Under the pieces are notes generated by a model. The model saw only the letters and a program-made list of their open reading frames with translations. It was not told the origin of the DNA and did no database searches. 64,000 bases of DNA from Methylocystis hirsuta. Lineage in GTDB: Bacteria; Pseudomonadota; Alphaproteobacteria; Rhizobiales; Beijerinckiaceae. Of the stretch, positions 1 to 7,658 are shown one piece after another. Where the stretch lies: NCBI RefSeq assembly GCF_003722355.1, contig NZ_QWDD01000001.1, positions 744,001-808,000 on the forward strand, in the 5' to 3' direction. Made by a program: the position numbers and the translations under genes. Position 1 is the first letter of the stretch; each line of letters starts with the position of its first letter.

Positions 1-1
1 A

Positions 2-1003
2 GCCGACGTCGCGGCGCAGGTCGCCGGGCCGCTCGCAGAATTCCGTGCGACCCTCGCCGCCGAAAAGCCGAAAGTCGCCACGCGCAAATCCTCGGAAATG
101 GCGCTCGGCGTCATCAACGCCGCGACGCAGGCGACGATCGGCGGCTCGGCCGACCTGACGCATTCGAACTTCACCATCACCAAGGGCATGGGCGAGGTCG
201 CCCCGGACGATTTTTCCGGCCGCTACATCCACTACGGCGTGCGCGAATTCGGCATGGCGGCGGCGATGAATGGCGTCGCCCTGCATGGCGGATTCGCGCC
301 CTATGGCGGGACCTTCCTGGTGTTCTCCGATTATGCGCGCGGCGCGATCCGCCTCTCGGCGCTCATGGGCCTGCGCGTCATCTATGTGCTCACCCATGAT
401 TCGATCGGTCTTGGCGAAGACGGGCCGACGCATCAGCCGGTGGAGCATCTCGCGGCGCTGCGGGCCATGCCCAATCTCAATGTCTTCCGCCCGGCCGACG
501 CGATCGAGACCGCCGAATGCTGGGAGCTGGCGCTGGCCAGCCGCCATACGCCTTCCGTCGTGAGCCTGTCGAGGCAGAACCTGCCGACGCTCGAGCGGCC
601 CATTGGCGAAAACCTTTCCGCCAAGGGCGCCTATGTGCTGCGCGAAGCGGCGGGAAAGCGCGACGTCACGCTGCTCGCCACGGGCTCCGAGGTTGAAATC
701 GCCCTCGCCGCCGCCGACATTCTGGACACGCAAGGACTGAAGGCCGCCGTGGTCTCCATGCCCTGCTGGGAGCTGTTCGAGGCGCAGTCCGAGGCCTATC
801 GCGCCGAAATTCTCGGCGGCGCCCCGCGCGTTGCGGTCGAGGCGGCGGTTCGGCTCGGCTGGGATCGCTGGATCGGCGACCGCGGCGCCTTCATCGGCAT
901 GAGCGGCTTTGGCGCGAGTGGGCCAGCCGGCGAGCTGTTTAAGCATTTCGGAGTCACGGCGGAGGCTGTGGCTGAGGCGGCCCGTACGCTAGTTAAGGCG
1001 TAA
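2..1003 (+). CDS. tkt: Transketolase, C-terminal part (5' end outside window)
   Basis: The reading frame is open from the first bases of the window, so this is the tail of a longer gene and the methionine at 98 is internal. The visible part covers the pyrimidine-binding and C-terminal domains of transketolase: a GGSADLT motif, the YGVREFGM segment with the catalytic glutamate, and an [15 protein letters not shown] segment typical of the family. The enzyme moves two-carbon units between sugar phosphates with thiamine diphosphate in the cytosol. It lies 18 bp before fba and close to rpe, which suggests a Calvin-cycle or pentose-phosphate group (cbbT is an alternative name). The thiamine-binding N-terminal domain cannot be checked here. 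Confidence 0.95.
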   Translation, partial: ADVAAQVAGPLAEFRATLAAEKPKVATRKSSEMALGVINAATQATIGGSADLTHSNFTITKGMGEVAPDDFSGRYIHYGVREFGMAAAMNGVALHGGFAPYGGTFLVFSDYARGAIRLSALMGLRVIYVLTHDSIGLGEDGPTHQPVEHLAALRAMPNLNVFRPADAIETAECWELALASRHTPSVVSLSRQNLPTLERPIGENLSAKGAYVLREAAGKRDVTLLATGSEVEIALAAADILDTQGLKAAVVSMPCWELFEAQSEAYRAEILGGAPRVAVEAAVRLGWDRWIGDRGAFIGMSGFGASGPAGELFKHFGVTAEAVAEAARTLVKA

Positions 1004-1021
1004 GACATAGCGGAGGCGACA

Positions 1022-2104
1022 ATGGCTCTGATCACCCTGCGGCAACTGCTCGATCACGCCGCCGAGCACGATTACGGCGTTCCGGCGTTCAATATCAATA
1101 ATATGGAGCAGGGCCTCGCGGTGATGGAGGCGGCGGCGTCGGTCGACGCGCCGGTCATCATCCAGGCCTCGCGCGGCGCGCGCAGCTACGCCAACGACAT
1201 CATGCTCGCCAAGATGATCGAGGCGCTCGCGGCGATCTGGCCCGACACGCCGCTCGTCATGCATCTCGACCACGGCAACGCCGAAGCGACCTGCGCCAGC
1301 GCCATCCGCTTCGGCTTCACCTCGGTGATGATGGACGGTTCGCTGAAGGCCGACGGCAAGACGCCCGCCGATTACGACTACAATGTGCGCGTCACCCGCA
1401 GCGTCGTCGACATGGCGCATTGGGTCGGCGCCTCGGTCGAAGGCGAACTCGGCGTGCTCGGCTCGCTCGAGAGCGGCATGGGCGAAAAGGAAGACGGCCA
1501 CGGCGCCGAAGGCAAGCTCTCGCACGACCAGCTTCTGACCGATCCGGCGCAGGCCGAGGATTTCGTCGCCCGCACCAAGGTCGATGCGCTGGCGATCGCG
1601 ATGGGCACGTCGCATGGCGCCTATAAATTCTCGCGCAAGCCCGACGGCGCCATTCTGGCGATGAAGGTCGTCGAGGAAATTCATCGTCGCCTGCCCAGCA
1701 CGCATCTCGTGATGCACGGCTCGTCGTCGGTGCCGCAGGACTTGCAGGACGCCTTCAACGCCGCCGGCGGCGAGATGCCGCAGACCTGGGGCGTGCCGGT
1801 CGCCGAGATCCAGCGCGGCATCAAATCTGGCGTGCGCAAGATCAACATCGACACGGACAACCGCATCGCCATGACCGCGGCGATCCGCGGCGTGCTCGGC
1901 AAGAACAAGGGCGAGTTCGATCCGCGCAAATATTTGAAGCCGGCGATGGAGGCGATGCGCGCCGTCTGCAGGCAGCGCTACGAGGAGTTCGGCACGGCGG
2001 GACAGGCGTCGAAAATCAAGCCGATTCCGCTCTCCGAAATGGCCAAGCGCTACGCCAGCGGCGCGCTCGATCCGCAGTTCGCCGGCAAAAAGGCGGCGGA
2101 GTAG
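1022..2104 (+). CDS. fba: Class II fructose-1,6-bisphosphate aldolase, Calvin-cycle subtype
   Basis: This 360-residue protein is a zinc-dependent class II aldolase that interconverts fructose bisphosphate (and sedoheptulose bisphosphate in autotrophs) with triose phosphates. Visible signatures are the N-terminal [11 protein letters not shown] segment, the MHLDHG zinc and catalytic motif near residue 82, a VEGELGVLG segment with a zinc-ligand glutamate, the glycine-rich HGSSSVP loop and the NIDTDNR substrate-binding segment. The length and the '[12 protein letters not shown]' segment match the subtype linked to Calvin-cycle operons. The ATG follows a GGAGG-like site at 1012-1016 and the gene is 18 bp downstream of tkt, so co-transcription is likely. 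The name cbbA would also fit. Confidence 0.95.
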   Translation: MALITLRQLLDHAAEHDYGVPAFNINNMEQGLAVMEAAASVDAPVIIQASRGARSYANDIMLAKMIEALAAIWPDTPLVMHLDHGNAEATCASAIRFGFTSVMMDGSLKADGKTPADYDYNVRVTRSVVDMAHWVGASVEGELGVLGSLESGMGEKEDGHGAEGKLSHDQLLTDPAQAEDFVARTKVDALAIAMGTSHGAYKFSRKPDGAILAMKVVEEIHRRLPSTHLVMHGSSSVPQDLQDAFNAAGGEMPQTWGVPVAEIQRGIKSGVRKINIDTDNRIAMTAAIRGVLGKNKGEFDPRKYLKPAMEAMRAVCRQRYEEFGTAGQASKIKPIPLSEMAKRYASGALDPQFAGKKAAE

Positions 2105-2235
2105 GCTTGCGCCGCCGCTCTCGGCAAAGGTCAAGGTCGTGAAGACAAAGGGCGCGCCGAACGCCGTTTCGGTCAAGCCGCCGCCCCTGCGTTTGATCGC
2201 CCTTTCCTGCCGGAAGCCCGTCGAACCTTGAATAC

Positions 2236-2249
2236 GCCCCTTACGGGGC
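2236..2249. promoter_or_regulatory. Short palindrome before the toxin-antitoxin pair
   Basis: A 5-bp inverted repeat (GCCCC, four bases, GGGGC) lies 33 bp upstream of the antitoxin start. RelB-type antitoxins usually repress their own operon through palindromes at this position, so this is a candidate operator. The repeat is short and GC-rich, so chance is possible. Confidence 0.3.
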
Positions 2250-2281
2250 TAATATGCCAGGGAACCGCCAGGAGGCGCCGC

Positions 2282-2539
2282 ATGTCGGCCGATGACATCG
2301 TCCAGGCCAGGATAGACCCTGAGACCAAGCGGCGCGCCGCCGCCGTGCTGGAGCCCATGGGCCTCTCGATCTCCGACGCCATCCGTCTGCTGATGTTGCG
2401 CATCGTCGATCAGCAACGACTGCCTTTCGAAACCGGCGCGCCGAACGCCGAAAGCGTCGAAGCGATGAACGAGCTAGCCAAGGGGAAAGGCGAGCGTTTC
2501 GATAGCGCCAAAGCATTGTTTGAAGACCTCGGCCTCTGA
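2282..2539 (+). CDS. RelB/DinJ-type antitoxin
   Basis: This 85-residue protein has an N-terminal ribbon-helix-helix segment (VQARIDPETKRRAAAVLEPM, then GLSISDAIRLLM) typical of the RelB/DinJ antitoxins, followed by a charged tail expected to wrap the toxin. The ATG at 2282 is chosen because a strong AGGAGG-like site lies at 2270-2274; an upstream in-frame start has no such site. The stop overlaps the toxin start as TGATG, so the two are translationally coupled. The role is neutralising the downstream YafQ-like toxin and probably autorepression. Confidence 0.85.
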   Translation: MSADDIVQARIDPETKRRAAAVLEPMGLSISDAIRLLMLRIVDQQRLPFETGAPNAESVEAMNELAKGKGERFDSAKALFEDLGL

Positions 2540-2811
2540 TGCTGACCCCCGTCAGGTCGGGGCGCTTCAAGAAGGATGTGAAACTCGCCGAGAAGCGCGG
2601 CAAGGACATGGGCAAGCTCAAGGCGATCCTGCTGCTGTTGATGGAGGGCCGACCGCCGCCGCCCGAATGTCGAGACCATTCGTTGAAGGGCGACTGGAAA
2701 GGATTTCGCGATCTCCACATTGAGCCGGACTGGCTCTTGCTCTATCGCATCGAAGGCGACGAATTACAGCTTGCCCGCACAGGATCGCACGCGGATCTCT
2801 TCGACGAGTAG
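2539..2811 (+). CDS. YafQ-type mRNA interferase toxin
   Basis: This 90-residue protein matches the RelE/YafQ toxin fold. It starts with the basic [17 protein letters not shown] segment and has the [20 protein letters not shown] core. The C-terminal RTGSHADLF contains the histidine that acts as catalytic residue in YafQ. Such toxins cut mRNA in the ribosome A site. The gene overlaps the antitoxin stop by one base. It ends 11 bp before rpe, so the pair sits within a row of carbon metabolism genes on the same strand. Lengths of both partners are normal, so the module looks functional. Confidence 0.87.
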   Translation: MLTPVRSGRFKKDVKLAEKRGKDMGKLKAILLLLMEGRPPPPECRDHSLKGDWKGFRDLHIEPDWLLLYRIEGDELQLARTGSHADLFDE

Positions 2812-2822
2812 GACCAAACGCC

Positions 2823-3506
2823 TTGCTGCCCGACATCCTCATCGCCCCCTCGATTCTCTCGGCCGATTTCGCGCGGCTGGGCGAGGAGACGCGCGCGATG
2901 GCGGAAGCCGGCGCCGACTGGATCCATCTCGACGTGATGGACGGGCATTTCGTGCCCAATATCACTTTCGGGCCCGGCGTCGTCGCGGCGCTGCGGCCGG
3001 TGACGAGCCTGACGCTCGACGTGCATCTGATGATTTCGCCGGTCGACCCCTATATCGCCGCTTTCGCGGAAGCCGGCGCTGACGTCATCACCGTCCACGC
3101 CGAGAACGGTCCGCATCTCCACCGCTCGCTGCAGGCGATTCGCGCGCTCGGCAAAAAGGCCGGCGTGTCGCTCAATCCGGCGACGCATGAGCGCGCGCTT
3201 CAATATGTGCTGGACGATATCGATCTCATTTTGGTGATGAGCGTCAATCCGGGTTTTGGCGGCCAGAGCTTCATTCCTTCGCAGCTCGACAAAATCCGCG
3301 CCATACGTGAGATGATCGGCAGACGAGCGATCCAACTTGAGGTCGACGGCGGCGTGACGCCGCTGACAGCGCCGCAGGTCGTCGAAGCCGGCGCCGATGT
3401 TCTCGTCGCGGGCTCGTCCGCTTTCCGCGGCGGGCAGCTCTGCTATGCCGACAATATCGCGGCGCTGCGGCGGGCCGCGGCGAGCGCCGGCGCGATCGCC
3501 GTGTGA
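2823..3506 (+). CDS. rpe: Ribulose-phosphate 3-epimerase
   Basis: This 227-residue TIM-barrel protein interconverts ribulose 5-phosphate and xylulose 5-phosphate. Seen are APSILSADF at the N terminus, [12 protein letters not shown] with a metal-binding and catalytic aspartate, DVHLMI with a metal-ligand histidine, the [10 protein letters not shown] signature and LEVDGGV with the second catalytic aspartate, followed by the phosphate-binding AGSSAF loop. The start is a TTG at 2823, which keeps the conserved [10 protein letters not shown] segment near the N terminus; no ATG is available closer than the preceding gene. It belongs functionally with tkt and fba upstream. Confidence 0.94.
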   Translation: MLPDILIAPSILSADFARLGEETRAMAEAGADWIHLDVMDGHFVPNITFGPGVVAALRPVTSLTLDVHLMISPVDPYIAAFAEAGADVITVHAENGPHLHRSLQAIRALGKKAGVSLNPATHERALQYVLDDIDLILVMSVNPGFGGQSFIPSQLDKIRAIREMIGRRAIQLEVDGGVTPLTAPQVVEAGADVLVAGSSAFRGGQLCYADNIAALRRAAASAGAIAV

Positions 3507-3573
3507 GCGGCTTCGCCGCGCCGCCCGGCAGTTGATTGTCGCGGCGGGGCGCGCTATCGCCTCACTTGCGCAT

Positions 3574-3648
3574 TGGGGCGTCGCCAAGCGGTAAGGCAGC
3601 GGATTTTGATTCCGCCATGCGGAGGTTCGAATCCTCCCGCCCCAGCCA
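3574..3648 (+). tRNA. tRNA-Gln (anticodon TTG)
   Basis: A full cloverleaf can be drawn. The acceptor stem pairs 3574-3580 with 3638-3644, the anticodon stem pairs GCGGA (3599-3603) with TCCGC (3611-3615) around loop TTTTGAT with anticodon TTG at 3606-3608, and the T arm carries GGTTCGAATCC. The CCA end is encoded at 3646-3648. Confidence 0.96.
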
Positions 3649-4136
3649 GACATTCCCGGAAGTTGAGACTGGACGCGGACTTTGGAAAAAGGGCCGGGAT
3701 TCCGGGGCTTTGCGCGAGGACTGGCGTCTCAGAGACTTTATGGAGTCGGAAATCCCGCTCTCAACGGCGTGATTCCGGCACAGTCTCAGTCGACGATTTT
3801 TCAATGTCCGGGTTTTTCGACCGACGCGGCCCGAGACTGGTTCGCTTCGACGCGGTTCGGCCAGACGAGCCCGGATGTTATTCACTATGTCATCGGTTCC
3901 GGATAGGCGCGAGCGTACCATGAGACGGCCGGCGCCGGCTGCAATCACGTCATCGAGACGGGAACTTTGGCCGAGGCCGAGCAGTCGCCGACGGCAAAGC
4001 GTCATCACCACATTACGCCAGCGCTGGAAACCTCATCATCGTCCTTTCCGCGCATGAGCGGGAAGCAGAGAAAGTCGGTCGCTTGATTTGTGCACATTTC
4101 TAAATCTCACGGGGCCTCTCGGAGAAGTGAGTCCAG
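3649..4136. other. Region without a recognised gene
   Basis: About 490 bp follow the tRNA with no convincing gene. Short open frames exist on both strands. One plus-strand frame ending at 3906 gives a plausible-looking tail (CPGFSTDAARDWFASTRFGQ), but I recognise no family and see no ribosome-binding site. It may be a decayed gene. Confidence 0.4.
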
Positions 4137-4167
4137 ATGAAGGCGACGCCGAAAGGCGAGCCTTCAT
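4137..4167 (-). terminator. Hairpin at the end of the hydrolase gene
   Basis: An 8-bp perfect inverted repeat (ATGAAGGC at 4137-4144 and GCCTTCAT at 4160-4167) spans the stop codon of the minus-strand hydrolase. There is no clear T-run, so it is at most a weak terminator or an RNA-stabilising stem for the efflux operon. Confidence 0.3.
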
Positions 4168-5144
4168 GACGAAGCTTTTCCAACGAGCGGCGCCTGAAAG
4201 GCGAGCAGATGCTCGACGACCGCATCGGGCCTATCGAGAGGCAGGAAGTGCCCCCCGCGCTCGACGGTCGCCATTTTTGCGCTGGGCACGATCTGGCGAT
4301 CGTGTTCCCGTTCGTGAGGCCGCGACCAGTCGCGATCGCCCCAGAGCAGGAGCACGGGAATCCTGATGTTCGAATAGGTCTTGGTCGCCGTTTCCCAGGT
4401 TTCGGCGTTGCGGAGCAGATTGAGGAAGGCGCGATAATGGCCTTTGCGGTTGCCGACGAGATACATTTCCTTCAGCAGCTCCGGCGGAATGCGCTGCGGA
4501 TCGGCGACGCCGCCGTTGAACACTGATTGCATGATCAAGAATTGGCGCAGGCGCATCACTGTGTCGCCGAGGACCGGTATGTCGACTGCTGCGACGAGGA
4601 AGCGCGCGAGAGGCGAGCTGCGCGCCATCCCGCGCCCGTTCGCGTAATCATAAGGATTGATCGCCACGACGCGCGAAACCCGCGGATTGTTGCGCGCCGC
4701 GAGAATGAGCGCGATCGAGGCGCCGATCGAAACCCCGGCGAGCGTCACATCATGTAGATCCAAAGCTTCGAGAAAGCTTTGGATCGTCTCAACGAAATAG
4801 TCCGCGTCGTATTTCGCGGGCGGTATGTCGGAATAGCCGTGGCCGGGATAATCGACCGCATACACGGTGAAACTCTTCGCGAGCTCAGGGATGACCTTTT
4901 CGAAGAGGTCGAGTTGCGTCCTCAGCGTGTGCAAAAGAACCAGCGCAGGGCCTTCGCCCGTCTTGATGTAGCGAAGGCGGACGCCATTGACGCTGACATA
5001 CCGGATCGGGATGTCCGGCGCCCAGGAGAGGCGCTCCGGAGTTGTCGGAACGGGCCGCATCGCCTCGACGAGGAATGAAAGGAGCACGATCGCCGCCGCC
5101 ACGACAACGAAACCGACGAGACCGAAGATCACAACATCCGACAT
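4164..5144 (-). CDS. Membrane-anchored alpha/beta hydrolase
   Basis: This 326-residue protein begins with one hydrophobic helix (about residues 5-27), so it is probably anchored in the inner membrane. An alpha/beta hydrolase fold follows. The nucleophile elbow is GVSIG, the acid is probably the aspartate in LLWGDRDW, and the catalytic histidine lies in RGGHFLPLDRP. The oxyanion region HTLRTQ is where most relatives have HG. The start has AGGAGG 5-6 bp upstream and lies 10 bp after the stop of the 820-residue fusion protein, so it is the last gene of the TetR-controlled efflux operon. The substrate is unknown; haloalkane dehalogenases, epoxide hydrolases and esterases share this fold. Confidence 0.8.
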   Translation of the reverse strand: MSDVVIFGLVGFVVVAAAIVLLSFLVEAMRPVPTTPERLSWAPDIPIRYVSVNGVRLRYIKTGEGPALVLLHTLRTQLDLFEKVIPELAKSFTVYAVDYPGHGYSDIPPAKYDADYFVETIQSFLEALDLHDVTLAGVSIGASIALILAARNNPRVSRVVAINPYDYANGRGMARSSPLARFLVAAVDIPVLGDTVMRLRQFLIMQSVFNGGVADPQRIPPELLKEMYLVGNRKGHYRAFLNLLRNAETWETATKTYSNIRIPVLLLWGDRDWSRPHEREHDRQIVPSAKMATVERGGHFLPLDRPDAVVEHLLAFQAPLVGKASS

Positions 5145-5153
5145 GGCGTCCTC

Positions 5154-7616
5154 CTATGATTCGACGACGACGTCGCTCTCGGCGAGCGCTTGGCAAGCGA
5201 GAATGTAGCCGCGGTCCTTCTCTCCCTGCGTCAGGGAATCCTCGACCGGCATACGCACCTTGCCCGAGAGCAGCTTGACGCGGCAGGCGCCGCATGTGCC
5301 CGATCGACAGGCGTTGTCGATGAAAACGTGCGCCCGGTCGGCGACGTCGAGAATGGTGTCATTCTCGGCGATCGGGGCCGAGACCTGCGACATCTGGAAG
5401 GTGACTCGTCCAATGATCTTTCCAGCCGAAGGCGCCTTCTGGGTTGGATCGCGCGTCTCGGTCCCGAACGCTTCCTTCTTGATCCGCTCGGGAGGCACGC
5501 CGAGATCGAGCAGTGCGACCGTGACGGCGTTCATCATCGCAAGAGGGCCGCAGAGATGAACGCGCTGCGTCGCGATATTCGGAACGGCCGAGGCGAGGAA
5601 CGCCTTGTCGATGCGGCCCCGAGCCCCGGTCCACTGTTCGACGTTGGGATCGCTCATCATGGCTACGACCCGCAGGCGGCTGTTTCGCGTTTGCAGCGCC
5701 GCGATTTCCTCTTGGAAGGGATATTCGCGCGGGCTGCGGAAGCTCAGGAGCAGATGGATGTCGCCCGGCCAGCTTGTGTCGGTGAGATAGCGCGTCACGC
5801 TCATCAGCGGCGTCAAGCCGACGCCGCCGCCGATCAGGACGATGCTTTGTTCCTCCTCGCCCGTGAAAGTGAAGGTTCCGTTCGGAGCCACGACTTCGAG
5901 GAGGTCGCCTGGCTTGGCCGCATCATGAAGCCAACGTGAAACGAGGCCATTCGTTTCCCGTTTCACCGTGATCTCGATCGAGTCGCCGCGCGAGGGCGAG
6001 GACGCGATAGTGTAGGAGCGCTTGGTTGGAATGCCAAAAGGCTCGATTGCGAACGTCAGGAACTGCCCTGGCAGGAATTCGAAAGGAATCTTTCCTCCCG
6101 TTGGTTCGACGAAGCGGAAGGTTTTGACGCTTTGCGCAACCTCGATGATCTCCGCCAATCGCAGGGCGCCCGACCATTTGATTTTTCCGGTCGCCGCGTC
6201 GTTTTGACGATAGGGAGCCGTGTTCGGCCGCAGCCTTGACGCCACCGGAGGGACGGGCGTCGGATCATGGCGAACGGCGGGGCTCGGGAAGCATCTGCCG
6301 AAGGCGAGAAGGAGTTTGGGCGAACCGCCGACGCGGATTTTTCTCCTCAGCAGCGCCCACACCAGACTGTGCTCTCTCGCCAGAAAGCCGAGCCAAGTCC
6401 GGCTGTCCGCGGTGACCCGAAGGTCGGCTGAGCCGATGTGGCCCTCGTGGACGCGGATGACGCCATCGTGAATAACGATCGTGGCCTTGCGCTGCTCGTC
6501 GCCGGTGAATTCGAAGTGATAAGTCGCGCGCAGGTCGCGCGCCTGGTTGGGCTGAAACGCGAAAGTCAAGAGTTGCAGCATCGCGTCGATGCTCCGCGGC
6601 CGCAATGCGTTGCCGACGGTCTTGACGGTCTTGTTCTTCCATCTTTTCTTCGCGTACGCCTCAGCGTCCGAGCCTTTCACGACATAAACCGGCTCTTCCT
6701 TTTGTTGCAGCGGCTTGACGATTTCCTGAATGTGGCGCGCGCGATCCGCAAGATACGTCCCGATGACGTCTTCGCCGGCGGGACACACCGCCATGCAATA
6801 GGCCGCCTTGTAGTTCGCCCCATGGGAGAGGCTCTGCCACATCGAGGCGGTTTCGGGCTCGCTCATGCGGCTGCGATAGTCGAGCGCGTTTTTGCTGTCC
6901 GCGACCTGCTCGACCCAATCGGTGAAGCCGCCCATGAATTCGCGATAGTTGTGGGTGAAGCAGGCAGAGAAATTGAACCCTCCGTCGGGGGCGATGGCCC
7001 CGACGGGACAGGCCGTCACGCACAGCCGGCACTCCAGACAAGGGTTGTAATCGATCGGCGCGTCATATTCCGTGGCCTCCGCCCCGATCAGCACGGTTCC
7101 CAACAGGATGAAGTTGCCGAACTTGGGGTGAATCAAATTGCGATGGACGCCCATGTGGCCGAGCCCGGCGGCGACGGCGACGGTCTTGTGCGCTACGATC
7201 CATATGGCGCTGGGGAACTGATACATCTCCATCGGAAAGCCCATCGCCGGGCTGACGGCGCGAATTCCTTTCGCCTCGAGCCGCTGCACCACCCGACGAC
7301 CGACTTCGTCAACCTCGAGTCCCGAATGGTGAAACTCGATGTTGGCGACCGAGCGCGCCGGACTGCGGATCGGCTCCCGGTTCATGCGGACGACGAAGCC
7401 CAGCAGTGTCCTGGTCCAAGGATAGTGATGCAGAAGCCCGTCCCGCTGGGAGTCGAGCGCGGGCCGACTGATCTCCACCAAGCCGGCGTCATCGGCGCCG
7501 CAGTCGAGGGCCAGTTGGCGGAGCCAATCGGCATCGATCCCGCGCTTTTCGTTCTCGACCTGAGCGTCGGCAATGGCGCGCATACGTTTGACGGTCGGAT
7601 GGTCCTCGATGTTCAT
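5154..7616 (-). CDS. Multidomain Fe-S / SCP2 / flavin reductase / ferredoxin fusion, reductive-dehalogenase-like
   Basis: This 820-residue protein combines four modules. Residues 1-300 resemble reductive dehalogenase and epoxyqueuosine reductase proteins, with a GLGHMGVHRN segment and two cysteine groups: C193, C196, C199, C203, and then C219, C274, C278. Residues about 345-445 look like an SCP2 sterol-carrier domain. Residues about 475-690 are a ferredoxin-NADP reductase module with flavin motif RSYTIASSPS and nucleotide motif GGGVGLTP. Residues about 725-820 are a plant-type 2Fe-2S ferredoxin with CRSGTCGACR and a last cysteine in LACQA. Electrons could flow from NAD(P)H through flavin and ferredoxin to the N-terminal Fe-S domain. 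Self-sufficient catabolic reductive dehalogenases also fuse a reductase and ferredoxin; an SCP2 insert is not something I know from them. It sits 42 bp downstream of the RND pump gene. Substrate and cobalamin dependence are unproven. Confidence 0.75.
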   Translation of the reverse strand: MNIEDHPTVKRMRAIADAQVENEKRGIDADWLRQLALDCGADDAGLVEISRPALDSQRDGLLHHYPWTRTLLGFVVRMNREPIRSPARSVANIEFHHSGLEVDEVGRRVVQRLEAKGIRAVSPAMGFPMEMYQFPSAIWIVAHKTVAVAAGLGHMGVHRNLIHPKFGNFILLGTVLIGAEATEYDAPIDYNPCLECRLCVTACPVGAIAPDGGFNFSACFTHNYREFMGGFTDWVEQVADSKNALDYRSRMSEPETASMWQSLSHGANYKAAYCMAVCPAGEDVIGTYLADRARHIQEIVKPLQQKEEPVYVVKGSDAEAYAKKRWKNKTVKTVGNALRPRSIDAMLQLLTFAFQPNQARDLRATYHFEFTGDEQRKATIVIHDGVIRVHEGHIGSADLRVTADSRTWLGFLAREHSLVWALLRRKIRVGGSPKLLLAFGRCFPSPAVRHDPTPVPPVASRLRPNTAPYRQNDAATGKIKWSGALRLAEIIEVAQSVKTFRFVEPTGGKIPFEFLPGQFLTFAIEPFGIPTKRSYTIASSPSRGDSIEITVKRETNGLVSRWLHDAAKPGDLLEVVAPNGTFTFTGEEEQSIVLIGGGVGLTPLMSVTRYLTDTSWPGDIHLLLSFRSPREYPFQEEIAALQTRNSRLRVVAMMSDPNVEQWTGARGRIDKAFLASAVPNIATQRVHLCGPLAMMNAVTVALLDLGVPPERIKKEAFGTETRDPTQKAPSAGKIIGRVTFQMSQVSAPIAENDTILDVADRAHVFIDNACRSGTCGACRVKLLSGKVRMPVEDSLTQGEKDRGYILACQALAESDVVVES

Positions 7617-7658
7617 GGCGCTACCCTCGCGACATTGCGGTCGGAAAGTTAGTTGCTA

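Noticed and set aside
989..2176. Long minus-strand frame opposite the aldolase gene
   Set aside because: Antisense shadow of fba without any domain signature.
3682..3906. 74-codon frame after tRNA-Gln
   Set aside because: No start signal or family match; treated as non-coding or decayed.
6438..7652. Long plus-strand frame opposite the redox fusion gene
   Set aside because: Low-complexity arginine and aspartate-rich antisense translation; the minus strand carries all domains.
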